From Opitutales bacterium (GTDB taxonomy: Bacteria > Verrucomicrobiota > Verrucomicrobiia > Opitutales > Coraliomargaritaceae): a stretch of DNA of 64,000 nucleotides. The first letter of the stretch is position 1, and every line of letters begins with the position of its first letter. Shown piece by piece: positions 9,551 to 18,016 of this stretch. The DNA is taken from contig JABBCA010000105.1 of the NCBI GenBank assembly GCA_018607135.1, positions 62,001 through 126,000 of the forward strand, given 5' to 3'. The position numbers and the translations under genes are program-made. Below the pieces are notes generated by a model. That model was not told where the DNA came from. It searched no databases and worked only from the letters and a program-made list of their open reading frames with translations.

Positions 9551-10330
9551 ATGTCAGATTACGAAACACGTTTTAGTGCGATTGGGCGCTTATATGGAGT
9601 CGATGGGCTTGCTCGCCTGCGAGCGGCACATGTCTGCATTATTGGCTTAGGTGGTGTCGGCTCTTGGGTCGTTGAAGCGCTGGCACGTTCGGGTATCGGT
9701 AAGATGACTCTTGTAGATATGGATGAGGTTTGCCTCAGTAATGTAAATCGTCAGATCCATGCGACGAACGAAACTGTGGGGCGTTCTAAGGCGATTGTGT
9801 TGGCCGAGCGTGTTTCTCAGATCGCACCTGAATGTGAAGTGGTTGTAGAGGAGTGCTTTTTTACGCCAACCACTTCGGAACGTTTGTTGGGCGTGCCCTA
9901 TGACTATGTGATCGATGCGATTGATGGCACCAAGCACAAGTGCTTTCTCATTGCTGAAGGCCGCCGGCTGGGTCTCAAGATGATTACGTGTGGAGGTGCT
10001 GGTGGCTGTATCGATCCTTCTCGTGTGCGAATGGATGATTTGGCGCGCACCATTAATGATCCGCTACTTTTGCAGGTGCGTAAAAAACTACGTAGTAAGT
10101 ATGGGTTTCCCAAATACAAACGTCAGAAGTTTAAGATCGATTGCGTGTATTCAGATGAGTTACCAGTATTTCCGAAAGAAGACGGAACGGTCGCGTGTGA
10201 ACGCGAGACGGGCGCGGATTACCGCTTGAACTGCGATCAAGGGTTTGGCTCGGCCACGTTCTTGACTGGAACGGTTGGGTTCTTCTTGGCTGGTGAAGTC
10301 GCGAAGCGAATCGCGAGTTTAAAGCCTTAG
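9551..10330 (+). CDS. tcdA: tRNA threonylcarbamoyladenosine dehydratase
   Basis: ThiF/E1-like ATP-dependent enzyme that cyclises t6A37 to ct6A37 in ANN-decoding tRNAs. From ATG at 9551 the protein has 259 residues. It has the adenylation fold GLGGVGSWVVEALARSGIG, then LVDMDEVCLSNVNRQIHA and DAIDGTKHKCFLI, all typical of TcdA/CsdL. The frame stays open from 9470, but that extension contains the CTTCTAAC-type leader and would add 27 residues not expected in the family, so 9551 is chosen. Confidence 0.93.
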   Translation: MSDYETRFSAIGRLYGVDGLARLRAAHVCIIGLGGVGSWVVEALARSGIGKMTLVDMDEVCLSNVNRQIHATNETVGRSKAIVLAERVSQIAPECEVVVEECFFTPTTSERLLGVPYDYVIDAIDGTKHKCFLIAEGRRLGLKMITCGGAGGCIDPSRVRMDDLARTINDPLLLQVRKKLRSKYGFPKYKRQKFKIDCVYSDELPVFPKEDGTVACERETGADYRLNCDQGFGSATFLTGTVGFFLAGEVAKRIASLKP

Positions 10331-10436
10331 TTTTTTCTGGGGTCTTCAGTTTATCCTTTGTTAAAATAATTTAAAGTGTATATCCCTCTATTCGAAGTCT
10401 TGAGTCTTTCTTTAAATCCTTACACAACATCGATCC

Positions 10437-10721
10437 GTGCCTAGTCTTTTAGATAATCCCAAAACAGTTTCTTGGTCGCATAGTGATAGCACGGCGGACT
10501 TTTATGAATTACCAACCGAAGGTTCAGAGATGCAGGAGGCATTGAGCTGGTTGCTGGAACATTATGAGAGTGCAAAGCTGTGGATGGGTCTTGAAACTGA
10601 GGATGGAGTCGAACTCTTTTTGACCTGTTTTCCTTCTCGTAAGGAAGCTGTCGTTAATTTGCTCACCGTGTATGATGATGAGCTGTCTATATTTGAAGGC
10701 TCAGCTGCAGTCGGCGAGTGA
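10437..10721 (+). CDS. Small acidic hypothetical protein
   Basis: A 94-residue acidic protein (from GTG at 10437) without a signal peptide or TM. I recognise no family. It contains EMQEALSWLLEHYESAKLWMGLETEDGVELFLTCF-type alternation suggesting a compact alpha/beta domain (written here only as a pattern: helix 30-45, strands 47-60). It converges with the PH-like membrane gene, with 15 nt between their stops. Codon use looks native. Confidence 0.55.
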   Translation: MPSLLDNPKTVSWSHSDSTADFYELPTEGSEMQEALSWLLEHYESAKLWMGLETEDGVELFLTCFPSRKEAVVNLLTVYDDELSIFEGSAAVGE

Positions 10722-10736
10722 TTTGGTCCTAGGCTG

Positions 10737-11102
10737 CTAGCTTTTGTTGGCTTTGATGTGTGTTCTAATTGTTTCGAGTAAGTTCTCTGGCATATTTTTG
10801 GTGCTAATTTTGAACTTAGTGTTTTTAGCGCGCACATGATAGCCGAGATGATCGACGCGCATTTTCTCAAGTTGTGACCAAGGGACATGCTTGGGTGCGG
10901 ATGGAAATTTACGGACCGTGATACCGCTGTCGTCCCATGTGATTTTTCGCGTGCCAATCGCTGCGAGGGTAATCGTGATCGCGCAGAGTGTAAATATCGC
11001 GATTGCGCAGGTGATTGCGTAGTGACCTTTGTGGAAGGTGTTCCAGCACATCATGAAGCCCATCAGTGCGTAGGCTCCAGCCTTTACTTTGATCATGTTC
11101 AT
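10737..11102 (-). CDS. Membrane protein with PH-like C-terminal domain
   Basis: A 121-residue protein: two hydrophobic segments (about 8-22 and 28-49), then a short beta-rich domain with ITWDDSGITVRKFPS and VPWSQLEKMRV. This is the arrangement of small bacterial-PH (bPH-like, YdbT/DUF304-type) membrane proteins. The assignment rests on topology and the W-S-x-I/L-x-x-(I/V) pattern, so it is tentative. Function unknown. It is followed by convergent 10437-10721. Confidence 0.6.
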   Translation of the reverse strand: MNMIKVKAGAYALMGFMMCWNTFHKGHYAITCAIAIFTLCAITITLAAIGTRKITWDDSGITVRKFPSAPKHVPWSQLEKMRVDHLGYHVRAKNTKFKISTKNMPENLLETIRTHIKANKS

Positions 11103-11180
11103 TTCGTATCGATATAAAACGAGATTTAGGATTCAGGCGCTCGTTGAAAAAGAGTGCCTGATGACTGCTCTGTTTATCAG

Positions 11181-11213
11181 AAAAAACGCCGAAACTTTTA
11201 GAGTTCCGGCGTT
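11181..11213 (-). terminator. Intrinsic terminator of the small lipoprotein gene
   Basis: On the minus strand, stem AACGCCG / CGGCGTT with extra pairing toward the loop is followed by TTTTTT. It lies 30 nt after the stop of the 50-codon lipoprotein gene. Confidence 0.8.
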
Positions 11214-11242
11214 ATATGAAAGTTCGTAGTCAGAAGGGGTGC

Positions 11243-11395
11243 CTAGAGGCCGCCGCCAAATCCTGGACCACCACGTTCCCAGTCTGCTGGGCGTCCCCAA
11301 GGCACGGATTGCTCGTCGACATCGGCATCAAAGCAACCGGTGAATGCGAGTGTGCTGAGTGTGAGTGAGAGAAGTAAGAGGATGCGTGTGAACAT
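11243..11395 (-). CDS. Small lipoprotein, 50 residues
   Basis: Below usual gene-caller length but well supported. Minus-strand ATG at 11395 gives a charged start (MFTR), a leucine-rich hydrophobic core, and a lipobox-like LAFTGC with Cys21. The mature part, CFDADVDEQSVPWGRPADW to a Gly-rich end, is 30 residues. A strong terminator follows, and the coiled-coil gene lies 17 nt upstream. The VPWGRPADWE core looks conserved rather than random. Presumed outer- or inner-membrane lipid-anchored; function unknown. Confidence 0.75.
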   Translation of the reverse strand: MFTRILLLLSLTLSTLAFTGCFDADVDEQSVPWGRPADWERGGPGFGGGL

Positions 11396-11412
11396 AGGGC
11401 TGAGTCTACGAT

Positions 11413-12243
11413 TTATCTGAGAAGGTTAACGGTTGCTCCTGCAACCATGCTGCGTGTTTTAGCGCCTGGTAGAATGTTCGCAACCGCCAAGTCGTCTTGG
11501 ATCGCAATAACTTGAACTTTACCCAGTGCTTTCAAGTCCTGAATCAATGTGATCTCGGTGCCAGGAGTAAGACCCAGTTCGGACGCGCCATTGAGCACGA
11601 TCAGACCGTTTTCTGGACTGACGGACGCAATGGTCGTGCTGGTGCCGATCGATGCAGGCTGCACCGCCGGTGCATTGGTGTTGATCGAGTAGGTAGAGGT
11701 GCCGCCGACGGTGGAACCCGTGGCTGAGCTGGTCGCAGCGCGTGCGCTGCTTGCGGAGCGCTCCGCTTCGAGGTCGGACTTGAGCGTGCTGTTGGTCGAT
11801 TCAAGCTCCTTTACGCGTTCAGTTAGACGTGCGAGCTCACCTTCGTTACTGGCAGATGCGAGACTTTGTTCCGAAGAGATGAGGTCGGAGCGTAGTTTCT
11901 TAGCTGTCTGATTTAAACCGTCGATTTGGTTTTTGGCTTCATTGAGCTGTTGCTGTGTGCGAGTGACTTCTTGGCGGGCAGTATACATTTCTGAGCGCAT
12001 CGACTCAAGGTCGCGTTTCGCTTTTGCAAGTGCCTCGCGTTCTTCACTGACACGAGATTCGAGTGAAGTGACTTGGTTATTTGCAGTTTCCAGTTCAGCT
12101 TGCACTGCTTGCCTTGCAGACTGTGCGGCTTCGAGCTCAGTTTGCTTTTCAGCAAGTTTACCTTGTGCGGCAAAATAAATACCAGCGGCTGCAACTGCAG
12201 CAACGATTGCAACGATACGTAGGATGAGGGATAGACTTTTCAT
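11413..12243 (-). CDS. Membrane-anchored coiled-coil protein
   Basis: 276 residues. TM or uncleaved signal at 7-26 (LILRIVAIVAAVAAAGIYFAA), a long heptad coiled coil at about 30-165 rich in E, Q, A, K and L, a Ser/Ala/Thr linker (165-205), and a C-terminal beta domain (about 205-276; IASVSPENGLIVLNGASELGL). The end resembles small barrel domains in periplasmic scaffold proteins. I cannot name a family. Probably a cell-envelope structural protein. The small lipoprotein gene lies 17 nt downstream, suggesting co-transcription. Confidence 0.7.
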   Translation of the reverse strand: MKSLSLILRIVAIVAAVAAAGIYFAAQGKLAEKQTELEAAQSARQAVQAELETANNQVTSLESRVSEEREALAKAKRDLESMRSEMYTARQEVTRTQQQLNEAKNQIDGLNQTAKKLRSDLISSEQSLASASNEGELARLTERVKELESTNSTLKSDLEAERSASSARAATSSATGSTVGGTSTYSINTNAPAVQPASIGTSTTIASVSPENGLIVLNGASELGLTPGTEITLIQDLKALGKVQVIAIQDDLAVANILPGAKTRSMVAGATVNLLR

Positions 12244-12272
12244 GTATAACTATGGGGGAGGTAACCGATGGG

Positions 12273-13847
12273 TTACTTAAAAGAGAACTCGGTTTGGTGG
12301 ATTGGGCATTGCTCGACTGCGGTGACTCCGCGGTTGTTTGCAGCCAAACGTAGCAGTAGTTTAAAAATCAGTTCAGCTTCTGATTCAAGACCTAACTTCG
12401 CCGCCACCGCCTCGGCGGTCAAGGCCTCGCCACTGCTTGCTTTGAGTGTGGCAATCGCTTTTTGCTCAAGTTCGAGGACGCCAGCCGCAGCTTTTTTGCC
12501 CGCCTCAACACCTGGCTGGTGGTAAGCATTGATGTTTACGAGTGAGGCGTAGAGCCCAACTGCGCGTTCGAAGAGTGCGATGAGTTGACCCACTGCTTCA
12601 GGCGTGACCTCTTTGATCGTGATCGACACGGATTGACGGCCGTTCTCGTAGAGTGCGTCGCGTGTGCCGAGGTAGAAGCCTTGCAGGAAGTCGCCCGAGG
12701 TCGTGCCAGTTTCGACTTCAATGGAGTCGCCTGTGCGGTCTTTGAGCACCTCGATGAAGGTGGCGAAGAAGTTGTGCACGCCTTCACGGAGCTGTTGCAC
12801 GTAAGCGTGTTGGTCGGTGGAACCCTTGTTACCATAAACGGCGATGCCTTGGTTGACTTTGTTGCCGTCGAGGTCGAATTCCTTGCCGAGCGACTCCATG
12901 ACGAGTTGCTGGAGATATTTGGAGAAGAGCATGAGGCGATCCTTGTAAGGAAGCACCACCATGTCTTTCGCGCCTTTGCCGTCGGTTGCGAAATACCACA
13001 TGAGAGCGAGTAGCGCGGCGGGATTCTTTGCGGTTTCAGTGCTGCGTGTGGCAGCATCCATCGCGGCTGCACCGGCAAGCATACGATCAATGTCGAGCCC
13101 CTGAAGTGCTGCTGGGAGCAGGCCCACTGCGGCGAGTTCGGATGTGCGTCCGCCAACCCAGTCCCACATTGGCAGACGTGTGAGCCAACCTTCGCTGGTC
13201 GCTACTTTGTCGAGTTTGGAGCCTTCACCTGTGATCGCGATCGCGTGCTTTGCGAAATCGAGACCCGCTGCTTTGTAGGCAGATTGGGCTTCGAGCATAC
13301 CGTTGCGTGTTTCCGGTGTGCCGCCAGATTTCGAGATCACCACAGAAAGTGTATTGCCGAGTTGACCGTCGAGTGCCGCCATGGTGCGGTCCATGCCATC
13401 AGGGTCGGTATTGTCGAAGAAGAAAAGCTTCATCTTGTCTGCCTTCGGGCAACCCAGCGCGTCGGCGACAAACTGAGGGCCGAGCGCAGAACCACCGATG
13501 CCGATAATGAGGCAGTTGGTGAACTCGCCTGTTGCACCTTGGATCGCCCTGTTGTGGACATTGGCAGCAATTTGCTTGATATCCACAAGGCATTGTTCGA
13601 TTTCGGCCGTGAGCTCGGGCTCAGGCGCGAGTGCAGCATTGCGCAACCAGTAGTGTCCGACCATACGGCCTTCATCTGGATTGGAGATCGCTCCGGCTTC
13701 GAGTTCCTGCATCGCGCTGTAAGCGGCTTGGATCTTTGGCTCCATATTCGCGAAGAAGTCGTCACCGAAATCAATGCGGCTGATGTCGATCGCGAAATCG
13801 AGCTCGTTAATATTTAGATAGTGTTGTTTGAAGCGTTCCCAGGACAT
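12273..13847 (-). CDS. pgi: Glucose-6-phosphate isomerase
   Basis: Interconverts glucose-6-phosphate and fructose-6-phosphate. 524 residues. Signatures: [32 protein letters not shown] (phosphate-binding loop), the catalytic-Glu region [16 protein letters not shown], and the C-terminal lysine region [14 protein letters not shown]. Between the start codon and the upstream ilvD gene lies a 4 x 7-bp tandem repeat that reads TTCTAAC in the sense direction, followed by TTCTTTAAAAATC before ATG. Confidence 0.97.
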   Translation of the reverse strand: MSWERFKQHYLNINELDFAIDISRIDFGDDFFANMEPKIQAAYSAMQELEAGAISNPDEGRMVGHYWLRNAALAPEPELTAEIEQCLVDIKQIAANVHNRAIQGATGEFTNCLIIGIGGSALGPQFVADALGCPKADKMKLFFFDNTDPDGMDRTMAALDGQLGNTLSVVISKSGGTPETRNGMLEAQSAYKAAGLDFAKHAIAITGEGSKLDKVATSEGWLTRLPMWDWVGGRTSELAAVGLLPAALQGLDIDRMLAGAAAMDAATRSTETAKNPAALLALMWYFATDGKGAKDMVVLPYKDRLMLFSKYLQQLVMESLGKEFDLDGNKVNQGIAVYGNKGSTDQHAYVQQLREGVHNFFATFIEVLKDRTGDSIEVETGTTSGDFLQGFYLGTRDALYENGRQSVSITIKEVTPEAVGQLIALFERAVGLYASLVNINAYHQPGVEAGKKAAAGVLELEQKAIATLKASSGEALTAEAVAAKLGLESEAELIFKLLLRLAANNRGVTAVEQCPIHQTEFSFK

Positions 13848-13860
13848 GATTTTTAAAGAA

Positions 13861-13888
13861 GTTAGAAGTTAGAAGTTAGAAGTTAGAA
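13861..13888. repeat. Tandem heptamer array GTTAGAA x4
   Basis: Four exact copies of GTTAGAA (TTCTAAC in the direction of pgi), ending 13 bp upstream of the pgi start. Related degenerate CTTCTAAC tracts occur just before the Nif3-like gene, tcdA and the Fur-family gene. Confidence 0.9.
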
Positions 13889-13942
13889 TGGGTATGAATG
13901 TTGGACGTTCAGCGTCTGATCTTCGAGCGAGCTATCTCGCCA

Positions 13943-15658
13943 CTAGTCGATTTTATCGGTAACGGCACCTTCGGATGCGGTGGCAACGGTGGCAGCGTAT
14001 TTGCCGAGGATGCCGCGCTTGGCGCCTGCGCCAGTAGGCTTGAAAGCGGCCATGCGGGTTGCGTATTCCTCCTCGTCGATTAATACGCTGATGGTGTTTT
14101 TGACCGCATCGATTTCGATTTGATCACCTTCTTTGACGATGCCGATAGGGCCACCCTTGGCAGCTTCGGGTGTAATGTGACCGACGTCGAATCCGTGGCT
14201 GCCTCCAGAGAAACGTCCATCCGTGATGAGGGCGACTTCTTTGATAAGGCCGCGACCTGCGACTGCACTGGTGGGTGAAAGCATTTCGCGCATTCCAGGT
14301 CCACCCACTGGGCCTTCATTGCGGATGACGACCACGTCGCCAGAAACGACGTCGCCACGAAGGATACCGATAAGGGCTGCTTCTTCGCCTTCGTAAACCT
14401 TGGCAGTGCCTTTAAAATAGAGCCCTTCTTTGCCAGTGATTTTACCCACTGCGCCATCGGGGGCTAAATTGCCACGGAGGATGCGCAGGTGAGTGGTGTC
14501 TTTGATTGGCTGATCAAAGGGGCGAATGATATCCTGTTCATCTGGAAAGCTTGCATACGGCTGAACATCTTGGAGTGACTCCGCAATCGTCTGCCCCGTT
14601 ACAGTTAGGCAGTCGCCGTGTAGCATGCCGCGATCCAGTAGTAGCTTCATCATTGGGCGGATGCCGCCGATACGGATGAGGTGACTCATGTTATATTTGC
14701 CGAAGGGTTTGAGGTCGGCAAGTAGTGGCACGCGCTCGCCGATTTCTTTGAAGTCGTCGATTGTGAGCTTCACCTCCGCAGAGTGGGCGATGGCGAGTAG
14801 GTGCAGGATTAGGTTGGTGGACCCGCCGAGGGCGAGGCAAGTTGTGATCGCGTTTTCGAAGGCCTTGCGAGTCATAATGTCTCGCGGCTTAATTCCTTTT
14901 TCTAGAAGTGCTAGGACGGCGGCACCCGCAGCTTCGCAGTCTTTACGCTTGGGCTGGCCGACGGCTACCTGGGCAGAGCTACCAGGGAGACTCATGCCGA
15001 GTGCTTCGATGGCACTGGCCATGGTGTTGGCAGTATACATGCCGCCGCAGGAGCCTGCGCCAGGGATAGCATACTTTTCGACTTCCTTGAGTTCTGCGTC
15101 GGTGAGTTCGCCTTTGGCGTGTTTGCCGACTGCTTCAAAGACAGAAACGATATCCATCGGGTTGCGTTGCTCCTCCGCATCGTGAGGCATGAGGCCTGGT
15201 AGGATGGTGCCACCGTAGACGAATACTGCCGGGCGGTTGAGTCGTGCGATAGCGATCATGCAGCCAGGCATGTTTTTATCGCAACCACCGATGGCAACGA
15301 GGCCATCAAAGCCTTCAGCTGCAGTCACGGTTTCGATGGAGTCTGCGATCACATCGCGAGAAACGAGACTGTAGCGCATGCCCTTGGTGCCCATGCTGAT
15401 TCCGTCGGAAACAGTGATGGTGCTGAAGTTAATAGCTTTGCCGCCAGCCTGGTTGACGCCGACCGTAGCGTGTTCAGCGAGTTCTCCGAGGTGCATATTA
15501 CAGGGAGTCAAGTCACTGGGCGAACTGGCGATACCTACTTGTGGCTTACTAAAGTCTTCGTCAGTAAAGCCGACGGCGCGTAACATCGAGCGAGCAGGTG
15601 CGCGGTCGTCGCCATCAACGACGATTGAAGAGTAGGGGCGTGTGTTTTTGTCAGCCAT
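13943..15658 (-). CDS. ilvD: Dihydroxy-acid dehydratase
   Basis: Dehydrates 2,3-dihydroxyisovalerate and 2,3-dihydroxy-3-methylvalerate in valine and isoleucine synthesis. The protein is 571 residues with the iron-sulfur cysteines of the family: TPCNMHL, GGCDKNMPGC and PGAGSCGGMYTANTM, plus the Mg2+/substrate motif TDGRFSGGSHGFDVGHITPE. It is divergent from scpB. Confidence 0.97.
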   Translation of the reverse strand: MADKNTRPYSSIVVDGDDRAPARSMLRAVGFTDEDFSKPQVGIASSPSDLTPCNMHLGELAEHATVGVNQAGGKAINFSTITVSDGISMGTKGMRYSLVSRDVIADSIETVTAAEGFDGLVAIGGCDKNMPGCMIAIARLNRPAVFVYGGTILPGLMPHDAEEQRNPMDIVSVFEAVGKHAKGELTDAELKEVEKYAIPGAGSCGGMYTANTMASAIEALGMSLPGSSAQVAVGQPKRKDCEAAGAAVLALLEKGIKPRDIMTRKAFENAITTCLALGGSTNLILHLLAIAHSAEVKLTIDDFKEIGERVPLLADLKPFGKYNMSHLIRIGGIRPMMKLLLDRGMLHGDCLTVTGQTIAESLQDVQPYASFPDEQDIIRPFDQPIKDTTHLRILRGNLAPDGAVGKITGKEGLYFKGTAKVYEGEEAALIGILRGDVVSGDVVVIRNEGPVGGPGMREMLSPTSAVAGRGLIKEVALITDGRFSGGSHGFDVGHITPEAAKGGPIGIVKEGDQIEIDAVKNTISVLIDEEEYATRMAAFKPTGAGAKRGILGKYAATVATASEGAVTDKID

Positions 15659-15802
15659 GATAGTGTGTGAAATGAATTAAATGTGCGTTTCTAGTCTTTC
15701 TCGTTGCAGAAAAGCGAGGATTTCAATGAATAGCGAGAGTCTCGACAATACCCTTTTTACACTTCAAGACCTTATATCTCCATTTTATTGGCATTATAAC
15801 CT

Positions 15803-16597
15803 ATGGAACTAGATTTAAAAAAGACTTTGGAAGCACTTTTGCTATCCACCGCAGAGCCCATTTCCCTAAAAGATGTGGTCAAATTATTCACGCGTTACCA
15901 CCAAGAAATGCTCGAAGCCGCCGCAGATGAGAAGGAAGACGGCGACGAGGACGAAGATGAAGCAGCTATGGAATTGCCCAAGCCAGTCACTCAAGCGCAG
16001 ATTCTTGAGTCATTGACCGTGCTTACTGATGAAGCGGAGGTGCAAGATAAGGCGTATCGCTTAATTGAGGGCCCCAATGGGTATCAAATCGTGACTGCGC
16101 CTCAGTTTGCTGAATTTGTGCGTTTGCTACGTGGTGAACCACGCCCAATGAAACTGAGCCCTGCTGCACTTGAAACAATGGCGATCGTCTCTTATCGCCA
16201 GCCAGTGACGCGTGCTGAAATGGAAGCGATTCGCGGGGTGTCTGTAGATAGCGCACTCAACAAGCTGATCGAGCTGGAGTTGGTTTATGTGACTGGCCGC
16301 GCAGAGCTGCCGGGGCGTCCGATACAATATGGCACGACGGAGAAGTTTTTAGAGTTTGTAGGAATCAAAGATCTCGATGAGTTGCCGGCCTCCGATGTAT
16401 TGAGCAACCACCAGATCGACGAATGGATGCGTCGCAGCGAAGAACCAGAAGAAGAAATTTCCGATGAAGACGTCGGTCTTTCCAAGGAACCGAAACGCGA
16501 TGAGCTACCTTTGGACGAGGAATATGCCGAGATTGATTGGCAGAAAGAAAACGCAGAGAGCGATGCAGCTCCAGAGCCAGAAGAGGAGCCCTCTTAA
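15803..16597 (+). CDS. scpB: Segregation and condensation protein B
   Basis: ScpB is the winged-helix kleisin partner of the SMC-ScpAB condensin that compacts and separates chromosomes. The N-terminal winged helix begins LDLKKTLEALLLSTAEPIS. The second has LSPAALETMAIVSYRQPVTRAEMEAIRGV, the family hallmark. At 264 residues it is longer than usual because of an acidic loop at about 40-56 (EKEDGDEDEDE) and an acidic C-terminal tail from about 205. The stop overlaps the pheA start by one base (TAATG), so they are translationally coupled. No scpA is next to it. Confidence 0.94.
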   Translation: MELDLKKTLEALLLSTAEPISLKDVVKLFTRYHQEMLEAAADEKEDGDEDEDEAAMELPKPVTQAQILESLTVLTDEAEVQDKAYRLIEGPNGYQIVTAPQFAEFVRLLRGEPRPMKLSPAALETMAIVSYRQPVTRAEMEAIRGVSVDSALNKLIELELVYVTGRAELPGRPIQYGTTEKFLEFVGIKDLDELPASDVLSNHQIDEWMRRSEEPEEEISDEDVGLSKEPKRDELPLDEEYAEIDWQKENAESDAAPEPEEEPS

Positions 16598-17895
16598 TGT
16601 CCACTGATATAAACGAGAAACTGCAGAGCAATCGCAATGCGATCGATTCGATCGACCATCAAGTGGTCAAGTTGCTCAATCAACGTGTCTTGCTGGATGG
16701 AGGCGCGAATGAAGAGCAGGTGCTTGCCAAAGTGGCGAAGTATAATCCAGGTCCATTGACCGATGCCACGCTGCAAGCGATTTATCGCGCGCTGATGCTC
16801 GCCGGCCTCGATCCCGCTGCCAAAGCCACCGATGTATCTATTACTGACGAGCTGGATTTAAGTATTGTCACTTTATTGAGCCAACGTGTGAAGCACGCTG
16901 CCGAGATCGGTAAGATTAAACACGCCAACGGCGCAGATTATTACGACCCCACTCGTGAGGCGCAGGTCATGGCAAAGGTCACTTCGTTGAACCCTGGGCC
17001 GATTAAAAATAGCACAATTTGTTCAGTCTATCGTGAGGTGATTTCGGGCTCAATCTCATTAGAGAAGAAGCTGGTGATCGGCTATCTTGGACCTGAGGCG
17101 ACTTACACGCATCAAGCGGCAATCTCAAACTTCGGGGTCAGTCTCGATTATCGCGCGATCAAAACAATTCCCGATGTCTTTCTTGAAGTTGAGTCGGGCG
17201 CTGCCGATTACGGCGTGGTGCCAATTGAAAATTCGACTGAAGGCGCGGTGTTCCACTCTATGGACATGCTGGTGGAGTCGGATCTACACATTTGCTCGCA
17301 AGTCTATATGGCCATTGAGCACTGCCTGATTTCGCAGTCACCGCTCGACCAAATTACTGAGGTGCGTTCAAAGGATCAAGCGCTTGGTCAATGCCGTGAT
17401 TGGCTGCATGCGAATCTGCCTAATGCGGATTTGGTGGATGTGGTCAGCACTGCGGAAGCGGTGCGCACTGCGAAAGAAACGTCGACTGTTGCTGCGGTTG
17501 CGAGTGCGCTTTCAGCCCAGCGTTATGGCGTGAAAATTCAAGCGCGTGGGATTCAAGATCGTGATGACAACGTCACTCGCTTTCTTGTCGTCGGCAAGAC
17601 GCGAGCCAAGCCGCTCGGTGATGGTCGCGACAAAACCAGTTTGGTGATTTCATTGCGCGACGAGTGTGGCGCACTTGAAAAAACACTGCATGCCTTCGCG
17701 ACACGCGGAATTAATTTGAGTAAGATCGAATCGCGCCCCAGCCGCAAGAAAGCATGGGACTACTACTTCTTCATCGATTTGATCGGCCACTACGACGACG
17801 AAAATGTGCAAGCCGCGCTCGCCGATCTCGTAGGGCATTGCCCCTTTGTGAAGTGGCTCGGCAGTTATCCCAATGACGAGCCTCCCTCCCAATAG
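16597..17895 (+). CDS. pheA: Chorismate mutase/prephenate dehydratase with duplicated mutase region
   Basis: Makes phenylpyruvate from chorismate. From ATG at 16597 (TAATG overlap with scpB) it has 432 residues, about 70 more than usual. Two AroQ-type helical segments are seen: residues 10-70 (IDHQVVKLLNQRV ... YNPGPL ... IYRALM) and 82-152 (LDLSIVTLLSQRV ... GKIKH ... DPTREAQVM ... LNPGPI ... VYREVI). The first lacks the stretch with the Lys, Asp and Arg active-site residues; the second keeps them. Prephenate dehydratase follows (GYLGPEATYTHQAA, PIENSTEGAV, DDNVTRFLV), then an ACT domain with GALEKTLHAFA and ESRPSRK, the usual phenylalanine-feedback site. Confidence 0.93.
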   Translation: MSTDINEKLQSNRNAIDSIDHQVVKLLNQRVLLDGGANEEQVLAKVAKYNPGPLTDATLQAIYRALMLAGLDPAAKATDVSITDELDLSIVTLLSQRVKHAAEIGKIKHANGADYYDPTREAQVMAKVTSLNPGPIKNSTICSVYREVISGSISLEKKLVIGYLGPEATYTHQAAISNFGVSLDYRAIKTIPDVFLEVESGAADYGVVPIENSTEGAVFHSMDMLVESDLHICSQVYMAIEHCLISQSPLDQITEVRSKDQALGQCRDWLHANLPNADLVDVVSTAEAVRTAKETSTVAAVASALSAQRYGVKIQARGIQDRDDNVTRFLVVGKTRAKPLGDGRDKTSLVISLRDECGALEKTLHAFATRGINLSKIESRPSRKKAWDYYFFIDLIGHYDDENVQAALADLVGHCPFVKWLGSYPNDEPPSQ

Positions 17896-18016
17896 TTCAG
17901 TTTAGTGTAATTCCCAATGGTTCGCGCGATGCAAGTTTTAGGATGGCATGCGGATGTTGCTCAGTTGTTTAGTGGTAATGCGACTCGTTCGTCATCGTTC
18001 GAATACCATCTTGCTT

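Noticed and set aside
12585-13817. Long plus-strand open frames inside pgi
   Set aside because: Shadow frames of pgi, which is unmistakable on the minus strand.
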